Shown in pieces: positions 9,443 to 18,198 of a DNA stretch of 64,000 nt. The notes beneath the pieces were generated by a model. The model was not told the origin of the DNA and did not search any database. It saw only the letters and a list, made by a program, of their open reading frames with translations. Origin of the DNA: Vibrio sp. JPW-9-11-11 (GTDB lineage: Bacteria; Pseudomonadota; Gammaproteobacteria; Enterobacterales; Vibrionaceae); contig NZ_SZQJ01000005.1 in NCBI RefSeq assembly GCF_013369335.1, positions 310,001 through 374,000 of the forward strand, in the 5' to 3' direction. Positions within the stretch are counted from its first letter, which is position 1; every line of letters starts with the position of its first letter. The translations under genes and the position numbers were made by a program.

Positions 9443-10171
9443 ATGAACGCTCAACAGCTCAATCAGTTAAAAGTGTGGCTGCAGCACCACGATAACCCCG
9501 CTTATCGCAGGTTGTTTTTCGCATTAAAAGCCATTCGTGCCTGTGACATTCCTACCCCTCGACTGGTCAATAAGCTCATCTATATGGCGTATAGATCGAT
9601 CACATCCATAACAAGTACTCTTGGGCGTTTACTGATTTACACACCGGCGTTCAAAGGACGGACCCAACGGTGTGGTCGTGGCTTGTACCTATTCGGTGGG
9701 GTCCCGTTTGTCTCTGGTCCATTGACAATTTCACTCGGTGATCACTGCCGGATTTCCGGTCATACCACGTTCAGCGGTCGACCTCAGTCTGATCATCCTC
9801 AACTCATTGTTGGTAGTAACGTCGATATTGGCTGGCAAAGCACGATAGCCGTTGGTACAAGAGTCGTCATTGAAGATAACGTTCGAATCGCCGGGGGGGC
9901 ATTTCTGTTTGGCTACTCAGGTCATGCGTTTAACGCCGAACAACGCGCTAGAGGGCTTGGCGATAGTGATACAGATGTCGGTCACATCGTGTTAGAGCGT
10001 GATGTGTGGCTCGGCACCAATGTGACAGTGTGCCCCAATGTCACTATAGGCCGCGGAACCATTGTTGGCACTGGAAGTGTAGTGACAAAAAGTTTACCAC
10101 CGTTTGTCGTCGCGGCGGGCAACCCTGCACGCGTGATAAAACATCTAGATCAAGGAGACGCCTATGCGTGA
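9443..10171 (+). CDS. sypM: SypM hexapeptide acetyltransferase
   Basis: A 242-residue left-handed beta-helix acyltransferase. The first 75 residues are helical and unassigned. Then come hexapeptide repeats (TISLGDHCRISGHT, VEDNVRIAGG-like turns), the late loop DVWLGTNVTVCPNVTIGRGTIV and the C-terminal cap GTGSVVTKSLPPFVVAAGNPA, typical of the NodL/LacA/MaA superfamily. It probably acetylates a sugar of the Syp polymer using acetyl-CoA. The start at 9443 follows a weak GGAA at 9432-9435. It is first in the sypM-O unit and overlaps sypN by 8 bases. Confidence 0.87.
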   Translation: MNAQQLNQLKVWLQHHDNPAYRRLFFALKAIRACDIPTPRLVNKLIYMAYRSITSITSTLGRLLIYTPAFKGRTQRCGRGLYLFGGVPFVSGPLTISLGDHCRISGHTTFSGRPQSDHPQLIVGSNVDIGWQSTIAVGTRVVIEDNVRIAGGAFLFGYSGHAFNAEQRARGLGDSDTDVGHIVLERDVWLGTNVTVCPNVTIGRGTIVGTGSVVTKSLPPFVVAAGNPARVIKHLDQGDAYA

Positions 10172-11279
10172 TTTGATTGTTTTTGGGGAGGACTTTGGCG
10201 GTTTACCTTCCAGTACTCAACACTTAGTCACTCGGTTGGCAAAACAGAGAAAAGTGCTGTGGGTAAATTCCATCGGGCTTAGACAACCCAAGCTCAACCG
10301 TCATGACATTCAGCGTGCGGCGCTGAAATTGCTTGGCCGCGCGAAAGGGGGTTACCACACCAGCCATTTACCACCGAGTAATATTACTGTGGTCAACATA
10401 AAGACCATACCAGCGCCCCGCTCTCGTTTTGCGCGCTTATTGGCTAAATGGATGACGTGCCAACAACTCCGGCCTATCATTCGGCAATTGAATTTAAACA
10501 GCCCAATTTTGTGGAGCTCGTTGCCAACCACTGCAGACCTTTGTGGCCACTTAGGTGAATCGGCGGTGGTCTACTATTGTGGCGATGATTTCTCAGCGCT
10601 TGCAGGCGTCGACCACGATGTCGTGCAACAACACGAAAACAAACTCGCACAACAAGCCGACCTCATTTTTGCGGCCAGTTCGGCTTTATTGACCAAGTTT
10701 CCACCTTCAAAAAGTCACTACCTTCCCCATGGCGTGGATACCCAGCTATTTAGTACGCCGTGCCAACGCGCAGTCGATCTCCCCAGTCGAGCCAAAAAGA
10801 CCGCGGGTTTTTATGGGAGTTTGTCCAACTGGTTAGACTATCCTTTAATTCATCAAATCTGCGCGGATAACCCAGACTGGGAGTTTGTCTTCATCGGCCC
10901 CATTGAACTGAATCATAATCCACTACCACGCCTGCCTAACGTTCACTATTTGGGAACGCGTCCACATGATCGCTTGCCAAGCTACAGCCAACACTGGAAT
11001 GTTAGTTTGCTGCCGTTTGTTCAAAACTCTCAAATCGCCTCATGTAGCCCACTTAAATTACTTGAGTATCTCGCTGCTGGTAGCGCTGTGATTAGCACAT
11101 CTTTTCCGGCGCTCAGTCCCTATCGTCAATCCGTGACCATCGCCGATAGCGCCGAGGCGTTCTCCGCCGCCCTCGCTCAGATAGCGTGTACGCATTCTCC
11201 TCTTTCGTCAGCGGACATGAGTCATCTCAGTTGGGATGCCCGCACAATGCAACTGACCGTATTACTGGAGGCATTATGA
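10164..11279 (+). CDS. sypN: SypN glycosyltransferase
   Basis: A 371-residue protein of the GT1/GT4-like GT-B fold. Visible are the N-terminal loop FGEDFGGLPSSTQHL, the linker VYYCGDDFSALAGVD, and the donor-side motif SPLKLLEYLAAGSAVISTSFPAL, in which the acidic residue precedes Y-L-A-A-G. The segment resembles enzymes annotated as glycosyltransferases in other exopolysaccharide clusters that act on lipid-linked intermediates. AAGGAGA at 10151-10157 is a strong ribosome site, and the stop overlaps the sypO start (ATGA). Identification is helped by its place between sypM and sypO. Confidence 0.82.
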   Translation: MRDLIVFGEDFGGLPSSTQHLVTRLAKQRKVLWVNSIGLRQPKLNRHDIQRAALKLLGRAKGGYHTSHLPPSNITVVNIKTIPAPRSRFARLLAKWMTCQQLRPIIRQLNLNSPILWSSLPTTADLCGHLGESAVVYYCGDDFSALAGVDHDVVQQHENKLAQQADLIFAASSALLTKFPPSKSHYLPHGVDTQLFSTPCQRAVDLPSRAKKTAGFYGSLSNWLDYPLIHQICADNPDWEFVFIGPIELNHNPLPRLPNVHYLGTRPHDRLPSYSQHWNVSLLPFVQNSQIASCSPLKLLEYLAAGSAVISTSFPALSPYRQSVTIADSAEAFSAALAQIACTHSPLSSADMSHLSWDARTMQLTVLLEAL

Positions 11280-12715
11280 ATGAACTAAAACTGCGTTTGA
11301 TCGTGATCCTCAACGCCGCATGGCGTCAGCGCTACGTTATCGTAGTCCCAGTGCTGATTTTGCCTTTCGTCGGCTTGCTGATCGGGAAAGTTGCCCCCAC
11401 GACCTACGTATCCCATACCTCGATGCTGATTCAAGAAACCGCCAAAATGAATCCGTTTCTTGAAGACATCGCGGTATCAACAATGCTCAAAGAGCGCCTG
11501 AATGCGCTAAGTACATTATTAAAAAGTCGTCACGTACTCAGCGCCGTTGCCAAAGAGCACCATTTAATCAATGAGACTATGTCGCTCGAGGAAAAAGATT
11601 CCGTCATCAATACCTTGTCCAACAGCCTCACGATTAGTCAACCGGGTAAAGATTTCCTACACATCTCTTTGTCGGCCGATAAACCCGATGGAATGAAACA
11701 GATGTTGGAGTCAATCAGTGATCACTTTATCGAGCAACTGCTCGCTCCTGAGCGTTCATCGATTCGGGACTCATCAGAGTTTCTCGCTATTCATATCGAA
11801 AAACGTCGCCAAGAGTTAGATATCGCCGAAAACGAGTTAGCGGATTTCAAAAACAGATTTGCCTCTGTAACACCAGAAATGCAGTCTCAAGCCTTGAGTC
11901 GCCTCGCTTCTTTAAAGCAGAGTTACGCAGAGAAAAAAGCGGAGTTAGCGGGGGTTGAACGCAGTTTGGGCTCGCTCGATCAACAGTTGTCTAAAACCAA
12001 TCCTGTTGTGGGTAAAATTGAAGACCAAATTATCGATATTCGCAGTGAATTGACTCTGCTGAAAGCCAAGTACACCGACAAACACAGTTTGGTGCAAGGT
12101 AAAGAGCGAGAACTGCGACGCTTAGAAAATGAACGTAAGTTGCTGCTAGGTAGCGACCAACCTAATATCAGTCGCGACCAACTTTGGGGAATCGCCACCA
12201 GCAACCAACTAAGAGATATCAACGATGTACAGCCACTTTTAGTCACTCAGTTGCAAAGTCTACAATTGGTGCGTAGTCGCTATGAGTCGTTGAGCGAAGA
12301 GACTAAAAGCCTGCAAACTATGATTGTTAATTTAGAGAGCGAAGCGAATAAGTTTGGTGATAATGCCAAAACCATGCGTCGCTTAGTGCGCAACGCCGAA
12401 ATCAAACGTCAGCTTTATGATGAGTTAATTCAGCGCTACGAAATGGCGCAACTGACTGGGTCGTTGGGAATATTCGAACAAAATAAGCGAGTGAAGATTA
12501 TCGACTTGCCTTACACTCCGAGCCGACCAGCCAACCTCCCCTTAGTGATATTCATCATCGCAGGAGTTGTTGCAGGGTTAGGCCTAGGCGCCGGGGTGGC
12601 GACTTTGATTGAGTTGTTTGATTCTTCAGTGCGCCGCCAAGACGAAGTCGAAGCCATCACTGGTGCGCCTGTCATCACTCACCTTCCCAATATCAAACCG
12701 CGATTGTTCAATTGA
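11276..12715 (+). CDS. sypO: SypO chain-length regulator (Wzz/PCP family)
   Basis: A 479-residue polysaccharide co-polymerase. It has a first membrane span at about residues 20-38 (YVIVVPVLILPFVGLLIG), a long periplasmic region rich in coiled coil (RRQELDIAENELADFKNRF and EKKAELAGVERSLGSLDQQL), and a second span near residues 434-456 with the Pro-rich entry PSRPANLPLVIFIIAG. No tyrosine kinase domain follows. Members set polymer length with the Wzy partner, here probably SypL. ATG 11276 overlaps the sypN stop and follows GGAGG at 11267-11271; the frame is open to 11186, but that part lies inside sypN. Confidence 0.88.
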   Translation: MNELKLRLIVILNAAWRQRYVIVVPVLILPFVGLLIGKVAPTTYVSHTSMLIQETAKMNPFLEDIAVSTMLKERLNALSTLLKSRHVLSAVAKEHHLINETMSLEEKDSVINTLSNSLTISQPGKDFLHISLSADKPDGMKQMLESISDHFIEQLLAPERSSIRDSSEFLAIHIEKRRQELDIAENELADFKNRFASVTPEMQSQALSRLASLKQSYAEKKAELAGVERSLGSLDQQLSKTNPVVGKIEDQIIDIRSELTLLKAKYTDKHSLVQGKERELRRLENERKLLLGSDQPNISRDQLWGIATSNQLRDINDVQPLLVTQLQSLQLVRSRYESLSEETKSLQTMIVNLESEANKFGDNAKTMRRLVRNAEIKRQLYDELIQRYEMAQLTGSLGIFEQNKRVKIIDLPYTPSRPANLPLVIFIIAGVVAGLGLGAGVATLIELFDSSVRRQDEVEAITGAPVITHLPNIKPRLFN

Positions 12716-12727
12716 AAATCAAATTGA

Positions 12728-12742
12728 CTATCAAGATGAAAA
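12728..12742. promoter_or_regulatory. Putative SypG enhancer upstream of sypP
   Basis: On the minus strand TTTTCATCTTGATAG, the most diverged of the three copies of the TTYTCANNNTGAKAR pattern. It is 48 bases upstream of the -24 element, almost the same spacing as at sypM. A second near match (TCAATTGA) lies just upstream at 12708-12715. Confidence 0.5.
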
Positions 12743-12790
12743 ACCGCACCAAACCCAAACTAACTATCTAATTTTAAAACATTTTTACCC

Positions 12791-12805
12791 TGGCACACTC
12801 AATGC
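12791..12805 (+). promoter_or_regulatory. Sigma-54 promoter of sypP
   Basis: TGGCAC-N5-ATGC, with GG at 12792-12793 and GC at 12804-12805 separated by ten bases. It lies 40 bases before sypP in the 130-base gap after sypO, the place of the fourth known SypG-dependent promoter in V. fischeri. Confidence 0.8.
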
Positions 12806-12845
12806 AATATTACGTTAGGTAACGATGATATGGTGAGGAGTCGCT

Positions 12846-13934
12846 ATGACACAAGCAAGTAAATTGATTGTCCATGTCGTGCAGCACTTGGCGCCCGGAG
12901 GACTCGAATCTTTAGCACTGGATATGCTCTCTTTTTCCTCCTCTCGCCAACGTACTTTACTGGTGAGCTTGGAGGGCAATAGACAGCAGGCCTTTGATAA
13001 ATGGCCTCGACTCGAGCAGTATCGCGACAAAATACTTTTTCTTAATAAGCCTTCAGGGGTCAGTGGTAAAACCTTCATTCAGCTTTACCGCTTGTTTCGC
13101 ACACTCAGGCCCAATGTGGTCCACACCCACCATATTGGCCCGATTTTATACGCTGGCTGCGCGGCCCGATTGGCTCAGGTAGAGACCCGAATTCATACTG
13201 AGCATGACGCTTGGCACTTTGCTAAAGGGAGTCATCGCCGTATTCAATCCTTTGCCGTTCAAATTGCGCGTCCCAAATGGGTTGCCGATGCAGAGCTGGT
13301 TCGTGAGCAAATTAGGCAGCACTTTTCTCATCCGGTGACGGTGATCAAAAACGGTGTCGATTGCGAAAAATTCAAACCCGGATCTAAATTGCTCGCTCGA
13401 CAAGCGCTGGGACTACCAACCGATCGTACACTAATAGGATGTGCTGGTAGACTGGAGCCTGTCAAAGGCCACGCTGTCCTTCTTCATGCCCTGGCTGCGT
13501 TACCAGACAACGTCAGCTTGGTATTGGCCGGGGCGGGCTCTCAACTTGCGTCATTAAAGCAGCTCAGCGGTAATCTCAATATTCAACACCGAGTTATCTT
13601 TTTGGGCTTAGTGGGTGAGATGGCGCGCTTTTACCAATCGCTCGACCTGTTCTGTTTACCATCGCTAAGTGAAGGTTTCCCACTTTCGACACTCGAAGCT
13701 CAAGCCTGTGACATTGTCACTATTGCCACCCAAGTGGGCGCCAGTGAAGAGACAATTTGTCCTCGCAGTGGCGCCGTGGTTGAAGCCGATAATCCCATAG
13801 CGCTGGCCAAGGCCATCAGCGACAAACTAGACTCACCCGGTTCGGTGTCGCCGCGTCAGTTCGTGCGTCAGCACAATGACATCCGTACCATGATTCGAGC
13901 ATACGACTCATTAGCCACGGAGAAACACGCATGA
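12846..13934 (+). CDS. sypP: SypP family 4 glycosyltransferase
   Basis: A 362-residue GT4 enzyme. The acceptor-side loop is LAPGGLESLALDML; the donor side shows CAGRLEPVKGHAVLLHAL and SEGFPLSTLEAQACDIVTIA with the E-x7-E pair. Close in pattern to enzymes annotated as sugar transferases of exopolysaccharide clusters. GAGGAG at 12835-12840 sits five bases before ATG 12846. It opens the sypP-Q-R unit and shares ATGA with sypQ. It likely acts early or late in repeat assembly; the order of the glycosyltransferases cannot be worked out from sequence. Confidence 0.87.
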   Translation: MTQASKLIVHVVQHLAPGGLESLALDMLSFSSSRQRTLLVSLEGNRQQAFDKWPRLEQYRDKILFLNKPSGVSGKTFIQLYRLFRTLRPNVVHTHHIGPILYAGCAARLAQVETRIHTEHDAWHFAKGSHRRIQSFAVQIARPKWVADAELVREQIRQHFSHPVTVIKNGVDCEKFKPGSKLLARQALGLPTDRTLIGCAGRLEPVKGHAVLLHALAALPDNVSLVLAGAGSQLASLKQLSGNLNIQHRVIFLGLVGEMARFYQSLDLFCLPSLSEGFPLSTLEAQACDIVTIATQVGASEETICPRSGAVVEADNPIALAKAISDKLDSPGSVSPRQFVRQHNDIRTMIRAYDSLATEKHA

Positions 13935-15118
13935 TCGATCTCATTCTCATCAGTACGTTTTCATTGTGTGCTTTTCTCATTGCGTACCACCATGTAGGCT
14001 ACCCCATGCTGCTATCTTGGGTTTCCAAAGTGCAACCTTCTCAACCGCTTGAAGCCGTTGCTCGGGGCTATAAGCAAGCGCGCCAAGACACTCATTGCCT
14101 CTCGATCACAATTTTGGTTCCCGCTTATAACGAACAGCTTTGGATCGCCGACAAAATTCGTAACCTCGCGTGTTTAGACTACCCACGAGATAAATATAAA
14201 GTCATTGTCGTTTGTGATGGATGCAGTGATAAGACCGTTGAAATCGCCGAACAAACCATTCAAGAAGCCATATGCAGCGATACCCACTTTGAAATTCGTG
14301 CCTATGACGACAACCGAGGCAAAGTCTCCATTTTGAATCAACAAATTGCTCGTATTGATACTGATATCGTCGCTTTAAGTGATGTATCTGCACTCATCTC
14401 TGTCGATGCCTTGTGGATTGCCAATCAACACTTCCAGCAACCCAATATTGGCGTGGTGAATGGCCATTACCAGCTTTTCGAGACCAACAATCATGGTGAA
14501 AACCGCTACTGGCAATATCAAAGCCGGGTCAAAATGAATGAAGCCAAACTTGGTTCCACCCTAGGTGCGCACGGCGCTTTCTATTTGTTTCGCACAGATC
14601 TGTTCGACATGATGGACAACAACACCATTAACGACGACTTTGTTATCCCAATGCAAATTGTTCGCCGAGGTTACGTGGCGACTTACGAGCCGCGCATTAT
14701 GGCATTGGAGATGGAGGCGACAAATACGGCCAATGACTACCAGCGCCGGCTGCGTATTTCAGCAGGCAACATGCAGCAAGCTATTTTGTTGTTCGACATG
14801 TTCTTACCCAAATATCGTGGCGTCGCCTTCGCTTTCTTTTCGGGCAAAGGGTTGCGTCTACTCACACCTTACTTACTGTTGGCCTGCTTAATCAGCTCGG
14901 CGTTGCTGGCTAGCTACTTGCTGTTCAAAGTAGCGTTGGTCAGCCAACTCACCATTTATGGTCTTGCTCTGTTAAGTCATCAATTTCCCACATTGTTTCG
15001 TCATAAGGTATGTACTTTAGTGCGTTACGTTGTTGCGGGACACTGGGCGAACTTAATCGGCGGACTGCGTTATTTATTTGGACTGGAATCAGGAAAATGG
15101 TCTCGCATAGACCAATAA
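13931..15118 (+). CDS. sypQ: SypQ family 2 glycosyltransferase, membrane-bound
   Basis: A 395-residue GT2 enzyme. An N-terminal membrane span (LILISTFSLCAFLIAYHHVG) precedes a GT-A domain with ILVPAYNEQLWIADKI, the donor-binding VIVVCDGCSDKT and ALSDVSALI (the D-x-S position of the metal site), the acceptor segment NDDFVIPMQIVRRGY and then RRLRISAGNMQQ, equivalent to the QxxRW region. Two or three C-terminal spans follow. Such processive-looking enzymes are common in exopolysaccharide loci, including PgaC-like proteins. It overlaps sypP by 4 bases and is 9 bases from sypR. Confidence 0.86.
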   Translation: MIDLILISTFSLCAFLIAYHHVGYPMLLSWVSKVQPSQPLEAVARGYKQARQDTHCLSITILVPAYNEQLWIADKIRNLACLDYPRDKYKVIVVCDGCSDKTVEIAEQTIQEAICSDTHFEIRAYDDNRGKVSILNQQIARIDTDIVALSDVSALISVDALWIANQHFQQPNIGVVNGHYQLFETNNHGENRYWQYQSRVKMNEAKLGSTLGAHGAFYLFRTDLFDMMDNNTINDDFVIPMQIVRRGYVATYEPRIMALEMEATNTANDYQRRLRISAGNMQQAILLFDMFLPKYRGVAFAFFSGKGLRLLTPYLLLACLISSALLASYLLFKVALVSQLTIYGLALLSHQFPTLFRHKVCTLVRYVVAGHWANLIGGLRYLFGLESGKWSRIDQ

Positions 15119-15127
15119 GGAACGATT

Positions 15128-15766
15128 ATGAGCAATGCATCTACTCACTACTCTATTTGGCTCGCTAAACGCTTATTCGACCTGTTTGGCGCAATGTTCG
15201 CTTTGTTGCTGTTTACCCCAGTAATGCCCTTTATTGCCCTCGCCATTAAGCTATCATCGCCAGGGCCAATATTTTACAAACAGCTAAGAGTGGGCAAATC
15301 GACCCCAAATCAGATGATGTTTTTCGAGATCATTAAATTTCGCACCATGTATCAAGATGCCGAACAGCGAACAGGCGCCGTTTGGGCAACAGAAAACGAC
15401 CCACGTATTACGCCTGTAGGCCGTTTTTTGCGCAAGACCCGACTTGATGAAATTCCTCAACTGTTCAATGTCGTTAAAGGTGAGATGTCGTTAATTGGTC
15501 CGCGTCCAGAACGGCCAAGTTTCTACCACAAGCTCGAAGCCGCTATTCCTTATTTTGCCGACCGTACCTACGGTGTGATGCCGGGTATTACTGGACTGGC
15601 GCAAGTCAATCAAGGCTATGACACCTGCATTGATGATGTACGCCGTAAAGTGGGCTTTGACCATAGCTACGCGTTATCGCTCTGTTCACTGCGTTCCTGG
15701 CTGAGCATGGACTTGAGTATCATCACCAAAACCATCATCGTGATGTTTGATGGCCGCGGCCGTTAA
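15128..15766 (+). CDS. sypR: SypR initiating sugar phosphate transferase
   Basis: A 212-residue monotopic phosphoglycosyl transferase. A single N-terminal hydrophobic helix (about residues 12-38) is followed by the bacterial sugar transferase domain: SPGPIFYKQLRVGK, KFRTMYQDAE, NDPRITPVGRFLRKTRLDE, IPQLFNVVKGEMSLIGPRPE and VMPGITGLAQV. These enzymes place the first sugar phosphate on undecaprenyl phosphate, so this gene would start synthesis of the Syp repeat unit. It is the last gene of the cluster, as in V. fischeri. AAGGA at 15117-15121 is its ribosome site. I see no clear terminator with a T-run behind it. Confidence 0.92.
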   Translation: MSNASTHYSIWLAKRLFDLFGAMFALLLFTPVMPFIALAIKLSSPGPIFYKQLRVGKSTPNQMMFFEIIKFRTMYQDAEQRTGAVWATENDPRITPVGRFLRKTRLDEIPQLFNVVKGEMSLIGPRPERPSFYHKLEAAIPYFADRTYGVMPGITGLAQVNQGYDTCIDDVRRKVGFDHSYALSLCSLRSWLSMDLSIITKTIIVMFDGRGR

Positions 15767-15881
15767 CGGTTGGCGGCTGATATCTACGTGATTTAATGCA
15801 CATTTTTTATTCTTTCGCGAATAAAACAGCAACAATTCGCTTAGATAAAGAGCAAACGAGTTCAAATCGATAAAAATGGGC

Positions 15882-15910
15882 TTGCACGAATGAATAAGTC
15901 TCGGTAACAT
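15882..15910 (+). promoter_or_regulatory. Sigma-70 promoter of the tRNA-Val pair
   Basis: TTGCAC (15882-15887), a 17-base spacer and TAACAT (15905-15910), 20 bases before the first tRNA. Nothing else in the 164-base gap after sypR looks like a gene. Confidence 0.6.
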
Positions 15911-15930
15911 CCCTCTCGTTCTTAAGGAAT

Positions 15931-16007
15931 GGGTCCGTAGCTCAGTTGGTTAGAGTACTACCTTGACATGGTAGGGGTCGGCGATTCGAGTTCGCCCGGA
16001 CCCACCA
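15931..16007 (+). tRNA. tRNA-Val (GAC), first copy
   Basis: 77 bases that fold as a full cloverleaf. The acceptor stem GGGTCCG pairs with CGGACCC, followed by A and an encoded CCA. The anticodon stem CTACC/GGTAG closes the loop TTGACAT with anticodon GAC, reading GUC and GUU valine codons. The T arm is GGCGA-TTCGAGT-TCGCC. Confidence 0.95.
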
Positions 16008-16040
16008 CTCCTTTACAGCTTAATGCAAGAACAAAAATTT

Positions 16041-16117
16041 GGGTCCGTAGCTCAGTTGGTTAGAGTACTACCTTGACATGGTAGGGGTCGGCGATTCGAG
16101 TTCGCCCGGACCCACCA
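16041..16117 (+). tRNA. tRNA-Val (GAC), second copy
   Basis: Identical over all 77 bases to the copy at 15931, 33 bases downstream of it and transcribed together with it. CCA is encoded. A terminator follows after 13 bases. Confidence 0.95.
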
Positions 16118-16130
16118 AATTTTACAAAAA

Positions 16131-16156
16131 CGCCCGCTCTATCAGCGGGCGTTTTT
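16131..16156 (+). terminator. Rho-independent terminator of the tRNA-Val operon
   Basis: Stem CGCCCGCT/AGCGGGCG with a five-base loop, followed by TTTTT. Confidence 0.9.
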
Positions 16157-16361
16157 GTATCTATTAATTGCTCGCCGGCTTTACCCTCACAACACGCCGT
16201 ATCGTCACAATACAACGTCTCCTCTGACGACATCTCACCCTTATACGTAAAATTTTGCCGCTTATTGAAGTTCGATTTAATCACTGTGACACCTTCTCGC
16301 CGAGACATAACTATGGTTTAACCTATACTTACATTAATAAATAGAACAATAAGTCGCGCCT

Positions 16362-18119
16362 ATGAACCCATTACCGATTATTGCTAGTCTTGTTTGTCTA
16401 TCCTTTCCCGCTTTTGGCAGCCCCGATTTGGTTGAGCTCGATTACACCTCGATGTCGATGGGCCTTTTTGGCGGTTTGGCGATGTTTCTTTATGGCATGG
16501 AAAAAATGGCGGGCGCACTAAAACGCGCCGCTGGCAGCCGCATGAAGCAAGTGCTAGGTACCCTGACCACCAACCGTATCAGTTCTGTGGTAACCGGCGC
16601 GGGATTGACCGCCGTGATTCAATCCTCTTCTGTCACCACTGTGCTTTTGGTTGGGTTTGTCAGTGCCGGACTCATGTCATTAAATCAAGCCGTTGGGGTC
16701 ATTATGGGCGCCAACATCGGTACCACAGTCACGGCACAAATCATCGCTTTTAAAGTGACCAAAGCCGCTATGGCAATGATCGCCATTGGTTTTATTATCG
16801 AAATGGCATCTAAACAGCAGCAAAATAAAAACTACGGCAATATTATTTTCGGCTTAGGCTTGCTATTTTTGGGCATGAACTTGATGAGTGAAGCCATGTC
16901 ACCGCTGCGGGTATTCCAGCCCTTTATTGATTTTATGGTGAAAATGCACAACCCCATTTTGGCCATTTTGCTCGCCGCCTCCTTTACGGCTTTAGTCCAG
17001 TCCTCCTCTGCAACGACAGGGATAGTCATTGTGCTCGCCAGCCAAGGTTTTATTACCTTAGAGTCAGGGATTGCGATGTCTATGGGGGCCAACATAGGTA
17101 CTTGTATGACGGCATTGCTCGCCGCGATAGGCAAAAGTACTGAAGCAAAACAAACCTCAGCGATACATCTTTTGTTTAACCTGATTGGGGTGATCATTTG
17201 GCTTCCTTTGATCGCGGTATTGGCGAGCGTCTCCGCCTCTCTCTCACCAAGCTATCCGGAGCTGGTAGGAATGGAGCGCCTTGCCGTCGAGTCGCCTCGC
17301 CAAATTGCCAATGCCAACACACTATTTAACGTCGCGAACACTTTAATCTTGCTTCCATTTAGCGCGCTTTTTGTTCAATCCGTTAAGCGTTTGGTCCCGC
17401 ACAAACCGAGCAACAAAGAGAAACAAAAGATCGCACTTAAATACATCAAAAATGAGTACCTTGCCACGCCGGATATCGCTCTCGAGCAGGCTCATTTAGA
17501 AATAGCTCGTGTCGGTCGGCGGGTTTCTAACATGGTAAATCAGCTTCCACCTTTGGCTGCGAGTTATAGTAGCGACCACGACAAGCAGATCGCCAGACAG
17601 ACATTGCGCGAGATAGAAAAAGTAGAAGACGAAGTAGATATGCTCCATGGCCAAATTCTGTCTTATTTAGGCAGGCTGCGCCAATCGCCGCTTTCTACCA
17701 AGGAGAGCCGCCAACAGATCAAGTTGGTTAGCCTAACGGACCAATTGGAGAGTATCGCTGATTTGGTGGTGAATGCGATGCTACCACTTTGCTACAAAAC
17801 CTTAGACGCGAACATTAGTGCCAGCCCTGAGATGCGTAAAACTCTCGACCTGACACACTCTCGGGTAAATCGAGCGTTACTTGACAGCGTGAATGCAATT
17901 CGCCGGGGCGACAGTCAACTTGCAGAAAATGTGCTTAATGCCAAACGAGAAATTAACGCCCTGCTCGACTCGATTCTAGAGCTTCAAGCAGAGCGCTTAG
18001 CTCAGGCTACCGAACAAAGATTGGATATTTTTCGAATCCAGATGGAATGGGTCGAGTCGTTAAAACGCATTTATACCTTGAGCAAGCGGGTTGCCAAACT
18101 ACAACTGCGCAATCAATGA
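16362..18119 (+). CDS. Na/phosphate cotransporter family protein with PhoU-like C-terminus
   Basis: A 585-residue membrane protein. After a possible signal or first helix (to about residue 20) come GLFGGLAMFLYGMEKMAGAL and two inverted copies of the Na/Pi core with QSSS motifs (VIQSSSVTTVLL and VQSSSATTGIVIV), separated by GLGLLFLGMNLMSEAM. From about residue 350 the protein is soluble and helical with PhoU-like repeats (EIEKVEDEVDMLHGQI). This is the YjbB-like architecture, which takes part in phosphate uptake or export. The start at 16362 has no convincing ribosome site; the next ATG (residue 31) would remove only the first hydrophobic segment. Confidence 0.85.
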   Translation: MNPLPIIASLVCLSFPAFGSPDLVELDYTSMSMGLFGGLAMFLYGMEKMAGALKRAAGSRMKQVLGTLTTNRISSVVTGAGLTAVIQSSSVTTVLLVGFVSAGLMSLNQAVGVIMGANIGTTVTAQIIAFKVTKAAMAMIAIGFIIEMASKQQQNKNYGNIIFGLGLLFLGMNLMSEAMSPLRVFQPFIDFMVKMHNPILAILLAASFTALVQSSSATTGIVIVLASQGFITLESGIAMSMGANIGTCMTALLAAIGKSTEAKQTSAIHLLFNLIGVIIWLPLIAVLASVSASLSPSYPELVGMERLAVESPRQIANANTLFNVANTLILLPFSALFVQSVKRLVPHKPSNKEKQKIALKYIKNEYLATPDIALEQAHLEIARVGRRVSNMVNQLPPLAASYSSDHDKQIARQTLREIEKVEDEVDMLHGQILSYLGRLRQSPLSTKESRQQIKLVSLTDQLESIADLVVNAMLPLCYKTLDANISASPEMRKTLDLTHSRVNRALLDSVNAIRRGDSQLAENVLNAKREINALLDSILELQAERLAQATEQRLDIFRIQMEWVESLKRIYTLSKRVAKLQLRNQ

Positions 18120-18198
18120 TGGCGCTTCATTCGGACTCAAGGTGTTGTCTCGTCGTATTTCTGTTACTATCCGCGCTCAATTTGTTTTGGACTAAGTC

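Noticed and set aside
15767..15881. Terminator behind sypR
   Set aside because: Short GC-rich inverted pieces (GGCCGCGGCC) are present but with no following T-run.
16060..16308. Minus-strand open frame of 82 codons over the second tRNA-Val
   Set aside because: It runs through the tRNA gene and its terminator.
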